From assembly GCA_001600455.1 (NCBI GenBank), contig BCKC01000005.1, positions 1,922,001-1,986,000 on the forward strand: a DNA stretch of 64,000 bases, read 5' to 3'. This document shows positions 56,209-64,000 of this stretch, one piece after another. This stretch comes from Endocalyx cinctus (lineage: Eukaryota; Ascomycota; Sordariomycetes; Amphisphaeriales; Apiosporaceae). Position 1 is the first letter of the stretch. The number at the start of each line of letters is the position of its first letter. The notes under the pieces are model-generated. The model made no database searches. It was not told the origin of the DNA and was given only the letters and a program-made list of their open reading frames with translations. The translations under genes were made by a program, and so were the position numbers.

Positions 56209-57856
56209 TTTTTATTCGGATATGTTGTGCGAAAAGAGTAGAAAAGGCGAAAGACAGGGTGAACGCAATGGTGATTGATAACCGTTGGTTCTTTTTTTGG
56301 TTCGAGCCGAAGGTCGAAGGTAGGATAATTATCGGAGTCTAAGGGAAGAAATCCTAGATATGAATGAGGTTTAAATAGACAGGATGACTTCTCCGAAATG
56401 GAAGTGATGAATCGATGTGTTTAAGATCGTGGTAATTGCCTGAACAGGTGTGGAGGTTGGATAATATGAGGAATGAATGCTGAAGTGAAGTACTTCTTAG
56501 GCGGGAAGTCGATCGAAGACGATGGTTCCTATCGTAGGTTTCCAGGTGCTAATGTAAGCCCTGAAGCACAGATAAGTCAAGACTCAGATAAGAATTAGTT
56601 TTTTTTTAACTCTGCACCAGGCAAAGTAAGTAGCTTTGGCAAATTCACACAGAATTTGTAGATTCGTATGTGTGTGTGGTTTTATTTTTTCGCAGGTCAA
56701 TGAGATGGTGGGGCTGAAGAAGAGAGGGTATGGAGGATGGGTATTTTTGAAATGCTTCGTCGCAAAGAAAAAAAAATAAAAATAAATAAAAATAAAATTG
56801 ATGGTGAAGAAGAATTAGTGAGCGGTACTTACTCCGTACTTAGCTAAGTACTTCGTACCTACCTAGTCTGCTACCTACACAGTACCTACCTGGTAGACAC
56901 TACCTTCCGGGTATCTTTAATTCAAAGTACGGAGTACCTCCTTCTTACATACTGTGCAGCAAGCACTTAACCACTGAGCAGTTAAGGCAACTTATTATGT
57001 GCCTGCGCGCCACTTTAATACAGTACATTTTATGGCAATTTTTGATGATAATACTGTATTATATAAGCATATCATCATACGCCATTATGTCCACAATAGA
57101 TTCCCGGGGCCATCATCACCACCCAACCAGCCAACCGATGAACTTGTTCAGTAGTAGATTGGTCAACCTCCCCAAGAAATACTTATTAGTATTCTTAGTT
57201 TTATTTGAGAAAAATAAATAAATAAGTAGTTTAACCACGAGAAGATCGTAGCTCAGCATCCAAATAGGTATTCAACTTCTTTTCCAGGTTTACCACTACG
57301 ATCCCTACAAAGTAATAAATAATATCACAGAAACCAAATATATAAAGTTATTTGCTTGTCAGACTTGACCATTCTATAAACTATATATTCCAAAAGTTGC
57401 TCTTTGAATAAAGATCCTTTAGCTTGTATAATCCACCCATACTGATAATCTACACTTATCCATGGATGAGGCCAACCACTTAAATCTACATAATAACCTA
57501 CCATAAAGATACCCTCTAATTTACATATGGACAACTACCTAGGTAGATCCTGTCACATAAGGTCATTCTATAAAAAGCATAAGAATTTTTGATCTAACAT
57601 GTCACCCTTTCTCTAGTTCCAGTTCTGCCTATGTAACATAGCCCCCAGCACATTACCAACTAAGTCTGAGTCATCTTTAGGATCTACCACGCAAAAGAAG
57701 CATTATATAAACCCGGTCGAAAGACAATATTGAGAAAATAAACAAAAAAGCTATTATAATATTGTTATTTCTGAGAAAATCCAATATCTTCAAATACGTC
57801 TATGAAGCTTAAAGGCAAGAAATACCCTACTCCAACCCTATAATTCCCTTTATATC
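56209..57856. other. Intergenic, 1.65 kb
   Basis: Promoter of eIF4E on one side and of the 2OG oxygenase on the other. Contains an A-rich tract (~56768-56800), an inverted-repeat block (56830-56936), frames without features, and TATATAA at 57704 about 150 bases before the next start codon. Confidence 0.5.
56830..56936. repeat. Small inverted-repeat block (MITE-like)
   Basis: TACTCCGTACTT at 56830-56841 and its exact complement AAGTACGGAGTA at 56925-56936 flank ~83 bases rich in TACCTA/GTACCT words. This 12-bp terminal inverted repeat may mark a tiny MITE or a promoter palindrome. No target duplication is clear. Confidence 0.4.
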
Positions 57857-58690
57857 ATGGCTACTCCATCATTATTAGGCCCAAGGGCCTTTGAGAATTC
57901 ACTAGATGATTCTCGTGTTACAGCAACGCTTATAGACTTCTCCAATACAGCTTTAGCAGAGTATTACGCCTCATATTTTGCCTTGGTATTGGATAATCTC
58001 CTCACGGACGAAGAATGCGCCTCGTTACAAGCAGCTGCTGGGAGTGATTGGCAAGTCAGAAGCAGCGGTCAGTCATATCGGCAATGTCAGCAAATTCTAA
58101 CCTTTTCTAAAGAGTGGGCATCTATACTTTATCACCGTATTTCAGACAATCTTCCCGAAGAGGTGAAAGCATTGAGGAAAGGTAACGAAGTAGCTGAGAA
58201 TATCGTCGGAAGTTCTCACCTGAAAGCGAAAAAAGGAGCCCACAAGACCGTTTGGAGACTAAAAGGCGCCAATGAACGCTTGAGTTTTTTACGTTATGGT
58301 CCTGGTCACTTCTTCAAACCTCATTGCGATGCTCTGTACGCCGGTGAAGGGGACGACGAGAAGAGCTTCTTAACTTGTCAAATATATCTCAATGATGCTC
58401 CTGAAGGACCGGATGGGGAATCAGGCGGAGGCGAAACCCGATTTTGGGCAAGCCAGGTTGGGAAAAGACAAAAAGAAGCTGACGCAGCAAAAGGCCAAGG
58501 AGAAGGCAAAAGTGATGGCGATCAACATAATGACGATACGACGCCACATCTTGATATCAAACCAAAGACTGGAAGAGCTATCATTTTCCAGCAACGCATG
58601 CTGTGGCACTCCGGCCAGGAAGTCAAACACGGCGAAAAATTCACAGTTCGCATGGACTTGATGTATCAACGCCATTTTGAAAAATATTAA
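57857..58690 (+). CDS. 2-oxoglutarate/Fe(II)-dependent dioxygenase (prolyl 4-hydroxylase-like)
   Basis: Non-heme iron hydroxylase using 2-oxoglutarate. One exon, 277 residues. The HxD...H iron triad is seen: His156 and Asp158 in FFKPHCDALY, and the distal His in MLWHSGQEVKHG, followed by an Arg (FTVRMDLMY) for 2OG binding. The jelly-roll core covers ~140-277, with a charged, Gln/Gly-rich insertion (~205-235) before the last strands. There is no signal peptide, so it acts inside the cell. The substrate is unknown; fungal members of this P4Hc group are often oxygenases of ribosomal or small-molecule targets, but nothing here decides it. Confidence 0.88.
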   Translation: MATPSLLGPRAFENSLDDSRVTATLIDFSNTALAEYYASYFALVLDNLLTDEECASLQAAAGSDWQVRSSGQSYRQCQQILTFSKEWASILYHRISDNLPEEVKALRKGNEVAENIVGSSHLKAKKGAHKTVWRLKGANERLSFLRYGPGHFFKPHCDALYAGEGDDEKSFLTCQIYLNDAPEGPDGESGGGETRFWASQVGKRQKEADAAKGQGEGKSDGDQHNDDTTPHLDIKPKTGRAIIFQQRMLWHSGQEVKHGEKFTVRMDLMYQRHFEKY

Positions 58691-59170
58691 CATTGCTTCG
58701 TCGATTCTTTAAGAGAGTTAATTTCACACTTTCAATGATTTACCGGTGACTATATTCCTAACTAAACAAAAATCTATCTAAGCGTGAAGAGCCATTTCAT
58801 TTTAATTATATCTAAAGAACTACTAGTAAGGTTACACGAGTATAAAAATATTAACATATATGTACATATCTCCTATGTCGACACGAAAAAAGGAGAAAAC
58901 TAACTCTTTATTCAAATCAAATTAGAAAAGCGGTGAATCAGGGGTACATTAATCATCCCGAAGTTTTCACGATAACTTCAGTTAGATCCTTCTAGGCCTG
59001 AGTCAGAGACCCACCAAGATCTGTCACGAACCAGATTTAGCTGCGAGATTTTAAAAACCCCCCACACCCCTCTATTTTTTTTCAAAATTTATTTAATTTT
59101 CTTATCTATCCTCCGACGTTGCATATACGCTCTTTTTTTTTCAAAAACCCCAAAATCAAATTTGGCGCAG
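58691..59170. other. Intergenic
   Basis: 480 AT-rich bases with T/A runs and a CCC-rich leader just before the next start. No gene. Confidence 0.5.
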
Positions 59171-60460
59171 ATGAGCGCGGCGAGGCGCCTGCAGCCTCCG
59201 TCGAGCGGCTTACCCTCACTCAGATCGCTGGACACGTTGACCGTAGACGAAATTCTATTGGCTCTCGATGATCTATACGCGTTTTACTGCCCGCTGCCGC
59301 CCACATCCGCATTCCAGTCTTCCAAATCTACCGATAAATCCGAGACATTAATCGTTGATTCTGGTTATACCTCTGGAAACGACGACGAGGACGACAATAA
59401 AAATGCGGTGAACTCCGAGGATTTGGACGAGCTGCGCAGCGATGCCTACGAACGCTCCGTGGCCGAGCGCTGGTTAACCGGCTTTATCGGATGCGCTGAG
59501 ACTTTACCTTGTTTCGAGGACGATGAGAATGCGGCCCAGAAGGCCGTCGACAAGGCTTCGTGCGTGCTGGCTTCGTTCTTCGCCGGCGCCACGAAAGAGG
59601 AGGAGGATGACGAGGTTTTTGAGATTGCGCGAGAATTCGAGTTCACGCTATCGCTTCCCGAATCGTCGCCATCCAAGTGCGCAGAAGCCGGTAACCAGGA
59701 AGCTCTTATATCCGTATGCCTCAACGACGGACTCGCTGGCCGAGACAGCGCGGATCACACGGACGTCGGCCTACAGAGCTGGGGTGCCGCAATCGTATTC
59801 TCGGACATGATATGTCACTCACCTCGTTATTTCGGCCTCGACAAGGATTCCCTTTGCTCAGAAACGCCACGCAAGCCCCCGCGCATTATCGAGCTCGGCG
59901 CCGGCACGGGACTAGTCAGCTTAGTATTGGCGAAGATGCTACCTCACCTGGGCGTAACGGACGCGGAACTCATCGCTACGGATTACCACCCTACAGTACT
60001 AGAGAACCTGCGGTCCAACATCGCGGTTAATTCCGTCCCATCCTCGTCATCATCATCATCACTAGCAGCAGCGCAACAGCAGCAACTCAAAGTCGAAGCA
60101 CGCCAACTCGACTGGTCGGACCCCATCCTCGAATCCCCCCTGGACAAGCCGGCCGACGTGCTCGTCGCGACGGACGTGATCTACGAGCCGAAGCACGCGA
60201 TCTGGCTGCGCGACTGCGCGGCGCGGCTCCTGGCGGCGCCTCACGGCGTCTTCTGGCTCGTCGCCACGGTGCGGCCGACGGGCCGGTTCGAGGGTATCAC
60301 GACTACGGTCGCGACCGCTTTCGGCGGCCGGGACGGGCCGAGGGACGAGAGGACGGGGCGCGCGCTCGCGATCCTGTCCGAGGAGAGGCTGGAGAAGAGG
60401 AGAGGGGTGGGTAGGGGGGACGAGAGCGAGTACAAGATGTTTAGGATCGGGTGGAAATAG
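59171..60460 (+). CDS. EFM2-like protein-lysine methyltransferase (MTF16 family)
   Basis: SAM-dependent methyltransferase, 429 residues in one exon. The class I motifs are ELGAGTGLVSL (motif I, Glu241), ATDYHPTVLENL (motif II), LDWSDP and DVLVATDVIYEPKHA (post-I region). This pattern matches the METTL16B/EFM2 type that methylates lysine on elongation factor eEF2. An N-terminal ~230-residue extension contains acidic stretches and Ser/Glu-rich linkers, typical of fungal Efm2 proteins. The earlier TTG at 59162 is not a start, so the ATG at 59171 is chosen. The 3' half is very GC-rich. The substrate assignment rests on family resemblance and is tentative. Confidence 0.8.
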   Translation: MSAARRLQPPSSGLPSLRSLDTLTVDEILLALDDLYAFYCPLPPTSAFQSSKSTDKSETLIVDSGYTSGNDDEDDNKNAVNSEDLDELRSDAYERSVAERWLTGFIGCAETLPCFEDDENAAQKAVDKASCVLASFFAGATKEEEDDEVFEIAREFEFTLSLPESSPSKCAEAGNQEALISVCLNDGLAGRDSADHTDVGLQSWGAAIVFSDMICHSPRYFGLDKDSLCSETPRKPPRIIELGAGTGLVSLVLAKMLPHLGVTDAELIATDYHPTVLENLRSNIAVNSVPSSSSSSSLAAAQQQQLKVEARQLDWSDPILESPLDKPADVLVATDVIYEPKHAIWLRDCAARLLAAPHGVFWLVATVRPTGRFEGITTTVATAFGGRDGPRDERTGRALAILSEERLEKRRGVGRGDESEYKMFRIGWK

Positions 60461-60768
60461 AAAGAGAGGGGAACCCAAAACCTGACTGCGATGGAGAATT
60501 AATCACACCGGAATACGGAATAGAATAGAATAGAGGATACATAGAGCTGAGAGTATAGATGGTTATGTAGGGGAATGGCCGGATAGGTTACAGGTATAGA
60601 AGAGACCCCTATAGAGGATTATAAGTGGGGGAATTTCCACTGTTTTAGACTTCATAGAATAGATATTATAGATGAAGATGAATAGACATAGAGAAGGGAT
60701 GGGGATAGTCCATTAGCATACTCACTTTTAGCTAAGCAAGACTCAGTTGACTCCTAATCGTAGATATC

Positions 60769-61185
60769 TTGTTACATTTTGTTACTTACACTTCGAGTGA
60801 CGCGCAAGAAGATATCGTAATTCTCCTTCACTTCAGTTTGACCTCCTGTTTGGATATCAGAGAGCGCTATAGGCGCAAAAGTCTCCTGAATTTTGACCTT
60901 CCTCTATACACATGGATTGATGAAATTCGAGATATGAAAACTGATAATATCTTGGAAGACAAAACAGAAACACGTCAGCGACCATCCGAAGTCACCATAT
61001 ACTTCTCTAACTTTCACCCCATAACCGCCTCGGGGCCGGATCTACGGACATGGGAGGACAGCAAACTATTTTCGCGCTCACGGATACCGATTCAATCTCC
61101 CCTGATCCAATCAATATGGGAGGGTCACCCGTGCTCCGGGCGTCCTAGAATCCTGGCTAGCGGAGACCTGTTACGGCGCTTCTAA
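60769..61185 (+). CDS. Hypothetical small protein (weak)
   Basis: A 138-codon ATG frame in otherwise gene-poor DNA, reading mixed charged and hydrophobic sequence with no signal peptide, domain or splice sites that I can support. Codon choice is not strongly biased. It may be a chance frame or an orphan gene. Confidence 0.2.
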   Translation: MLHFVTYTSSDAQEDIVILLHFSLTSCLDIRERYRRKSLLNFDLPLYTWIDEIRDMKTDNILEDKTETRQRPSEVTIYFSNFHPITASGPDLRTWEDSKLFSRSRIPIQSPLIQSIWEGHPCSGRPRILASGDLLRRF

Positions 61186-61748
61186 GAGGAAGATACACTA
61201 GAAATGTGTACCCAGTTTGAGCCTCTTTTTTTTTAATCTAGTGCACAAGCTTATTTGGTTTTGTTTCGAGGATGAACAGTCCCTAATTCTACTAAAGAAA
61301 CGGAATATTCGAGAACCGAGCCCATTTTTTTGTTGCTAGTGCAGTGAGTCAGTTCACACATATATACCTTCATGTATTACCTATAGATGTGGGTCATTTT
61401 TCGGGATTCTGGAACCCCTTATTTTTTTTGGTCGGACGGACGAAAGGGTCGTATCGGTTCTTTTGGCATGGATATTCCCCCCCAACGTTCCGCCAACATT
61501 CTGACTTTAATTTACAGTTAAAAAACAGGGCACACGCAAAATAACTTGTCTGCTTATGTTACTGCGACCCGTAAATATCCTTCCGTGCGCCAAATCGACC
61601 TACCTATTATGTCGGCGGGTGCTTCACGGGGAAAACTCGTCAAGGGTTTCTTTTAACAGCTTTCTTACGTGGCTTTGCTTAGAATTAAGTCGAGGGAAAA
61701 TCTGATAATTCGAAATTCCTAGGATAAAGTTTATCAAGATGTTGATTC

Positions 61749-61786
61749 CTTTTTTTTTTCTAAAAAAAAAAAAAAAAAAAAAAAAA
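61749..61786. repeat. Poly-T then poly-A tract
   Basis: A run of about 11 T is followed within three bases by about 25 A. This can form a hairpin and is prone to length changes and sequencing errors. Confidence 0.8.
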
Positions 61787-63187
61787 GAAGGGAAAAACTG
61801 GAGATAGGCACCGGGGCACTTTGAAAGTGATCGGTCTCGGATGACTTCTTCATGGCTGCCTGCATTTATCGTTTTCTGGTCGCGATGAATGAATACATGC
61901 CCACAATTAATTAGAATCAACTATTATTTGTTTAGTCAGTAAAAAGCTGCCCATATCTCGATTCTATGGTGGTAATCGTATGAGCAGCAAAGGCCGGACG
62001 GCCCCAGCTTGTACTTGGAGTTTAACTCCCTTGCGACGTTATTGTTCATCATATCAAGTAGGGTAAACACAGGACAATGCCTTAAACACCGAAGTCGCGA
62101 AGTCTCGAAGTCTCGATTCGAGTTGAATATAGTCTCGTGAAGTTATAAAATGACGACGACTGTTTGATATCGGTCAATTCCATCTGAAAGACAGATTCAT
62201 ATCAATAATAGAAAATACGCAGTGGATAACTCTATTTTGGTGATACTGGGAAGATTAAAAGCCGAATCACAATGTAACCTCCTTTTTTATTCCTATGCTA
62301 TTTCACAGCCTCTTTTTCTCCGAAGCAGCAAACGAGTTTAGTAAGGCTCATTCAATTCTTTAGATTGCGGTAACATTTATGGGCGTCATTAAAAATACAA
62401 GGATATCATTACATTAGATACTTCTATTTTTCAAATATTTTGTCTAGAACAACCGTTTGCATGGGTGACTTTGACATGAGTATTTTTCTTGTTTGTTTGG
62501 TTGTCGATAATACTGTAAACTCCCGTGCGTGATATCATGCGATCCATGCGTTTGATGGAGCAGGCATTTTGAACGGGGTTTCCCTTCTTATTCTTCTTTT
62601 TCTTTTTCTCTCTATTGTGCAATGTGGTATGTAGTTGTCAAGCTCATAATCGAAGCCTTTTATTTTACGAGCTTATTATGGAGTATCCATTTCAATAATC
62701 GACTGATCTTGAACCCCGGCAATAAAACCCTGGTTTCTTCTTCTAAAAAATCACGCCAAGCTTTTCAAGATCGTCTCGATCCCGTCTCATGGCGATGGGG
62801 TTGTTTCGAGCCTACGCCCAAATCCAGTGCCAAGGAGCATCGAAAGAGCCCCATACCCACCGTTTCAAGGAGATCCACGCCCCCAAATGAACCCACTTAC
62901 CAATGCAACCGTCTTAGTAGGCGCCGCATATTGTCTTCATACTTTTATCATACTTAGGTAGAGTATATAACACAAAATGACGCCGATATGGGTTCGAAGC
63001 CATGATCTCTCTTTCCGGTTGATTCCATTCTATCTTCTTCTTCATCTTCAGCAGCAGGCCTGTACCAGTTTTTACTGTACATAATTTTTATTTGTTTAGT
63101 TTTCTCTTCTTTGGTTTCGACTTCTTCTCTTCTCACGATCTTTTATTCTTCTGCTTGTTTGACTGTTTCCCTTTTCTTTCAGTCGCC

Positions 63188-64000
63188 ATGGCTTCGATAC
63201 GACAAATAACCGTTCTTTCGTCCCTGTTCACAGTGGCTTTTGGTCAGGCCGTGTTGCTGAAGGCCCAAGGTGCGAAGGGATCTCCCGCCAGTTTCGGACT
63301 TCAAGGTATGCATATCTTCTTTTCTCTGTCGTCATATCCAAACCTATATGATCCGACGGCGATCATAAAAAACCAGGAATATCGTTGCTAACTGATTGCC
63401 ACCATAACAGTCGATGCTAAGAATGCTACCGACGCCAACTTCATCTCTCAGACCGAGATCGTGGCAAATGTTGTCAACGAATGTGGTAGGACATTTGCCG
63501 CCGGTAACATTGATATCGGCGAGAACACCGAGAACGCCCTGGCGGCGGGCCAGGTCACCCAAGCTACCAAGGGTAGCGACGTGGCCGTCACCATCCGCCA
63601 AGGCGATGCCAACGGCGCCGGACCCTTCACCTGCGACATGGATTTGAAGGGTAACGCCAACGGCAACAACGGTCAGACCAACCTGACCGTCCAGGAGTCG
63701 AAGGCCGACTCCAACGGTAATATCAAGCTTACCGTAACCATGCCCGCGGACATGGCCTGTATTGGAGGTATGTGTCTACCCTACAATAGGTCTTCAATTA
63801 AAAATAATGACAAGAGCTAACTAATTTTCTTATTTAGCCTCGACTGGTGATGTTTGCACTGTCCGTTGCCGCAACGCCCAGGAGTTCGGCGGCTGCTTCG
63901 CTGTGCAGCAGACCGACACCACCCCCAGCGACAACTCGGCCAACACCATCGACACCGCGCAGACCCTGGACGGTATCAACAGCCAGATCGCCCAGAACCA
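63188..64000 (+). CDS. Egh16/MAS3-like secreted protein, 3' truncated by window end
   Basis: Start of a gene of the Egh16-like family of secreted fungal proteins, first described in powdery mildew and as Magnaporthe appressorium-specific MAS proteins. Exon 1 (63188-63305) codes a signal peptide (MASIRQITVLSSLFTVAFG). Exon 2 (63411-63767) and exon 3 (63838 onward) are joined at phase-consistent GT-AG sites. Family-like features include the GSPASFGLQ start of the mature protein, ATKGSDVAVTI, CIGASTG and a Cys-rich stretch (CTVRCRN, GGCF). The mature part is Asn/Asp-rich with many N-glycosylation sites. The 3' end lies beyond the window. Members are linked to infection in pathogens but also occur in saprotrophs. 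Confidence 0.82.

Larger units (their letters stand above)
60461..63187. other. Gene-poor region, 2.7 kb
   Basis: AT-rich sequence with one 138-codon frame (listed separately), a short poly-T plus long poly-A tract, and a GTTCGAA-containing stretch near 62990. No transposon or RNA gene is recognised. It includes the promoter of the following secreted-protein gene. Confidence 0.45.

Noticed and set aside
62950..63010. Possible tRNA: A-box-like TAGGTAGAG and B-box GGTTCGAAGCC near 62957-63000
   Set aside because: The boxes are too close and no acceptor or anticodon stem can be paired; the GTTCGAA word is likely chance.

Overview
The window is nuclear DNA of a filamentous ascomycete (Pezizomycotina). 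The signs are short GT-AG introns of about 50-160 bases, single-gene transcription units, AT-rich intergenic DNA with many poly-T and poly-A runs, and fungal families such as MDM12, a fused betaine lipid synthase, a DUF726 hydrolase, an Egh16-like secreted protein and a D-xylose reductase. The gene set and the kinase relic suggest Sordariomycetes (perhaps Xylariales), but this is inference. No tRNA, rRNA or CRISPR was found, and no intact transposon.

Layout: 0.5-9.7 kb (+) has the beta mitochondrial processing peptidase, an ABHD12/13-type hydrolase, an unusual secreted Asp/His-rich and Thr-rich protein, and the PP1 regulator SDS22. 11.5-13 kb (+) has a xylose reductase whose promoter carries three XlnR-type GGCTAAA motifs. 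A 3 kb gene-poor stretch follows, with one possible minus-strand exon. 16-20.8 kb has NOC2 (-) divergent from VPS28 (+), then an AlaX-type alanyl-tRNA editing protein. 22.2-31.5 kb (+) has betaine lipid synthase BTA1 with an overlapping upstream ORF, a DUF726 hydrolase broken by a one-base frameshift, a DUF1857 protein and a GNAT acetyltransferase. 32.2-35.5 kb has a tRNA-like, SINE-like element, an uncharacterised acidic protein (+) and MDM12 (-). 36.2-43.8 kb (-) is FAB1. 45-51 kb has a proline-rich protein of unknown function (+), a BolA-like protein (-) and a decayed protein kinase gene (-). 52-60.5 kb has an ACSF3-like acyl-CoA synthetase (+), eIF4E (-), a 2OG-Fe(II) oxygenase (+) and an EFM2-like methyltransferase (+). 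After a 2.7 kb gene-poor stretch, the window ends inside an Egh16/MAS3-like secreted protein gene.

The genes are mostly unrelated housekeeping functions: mitochondrial import, ERMES lipid exchange, PI(3,5)P2 synthesis, ESCRT-I sorting, ribosome assembly and translation. There is no sign of a biosynthetic cluster. The points most worth a second look are the secreted Asp/His-rich orphan, the SINE-like element, the kinase pseudogene, the DUF726 frameshift, the BTA1 upstream ORF, and the apparent dual start sites of the xylose reductase and the acyl-CoA synthetase. I found no clear novel multi-gene system.
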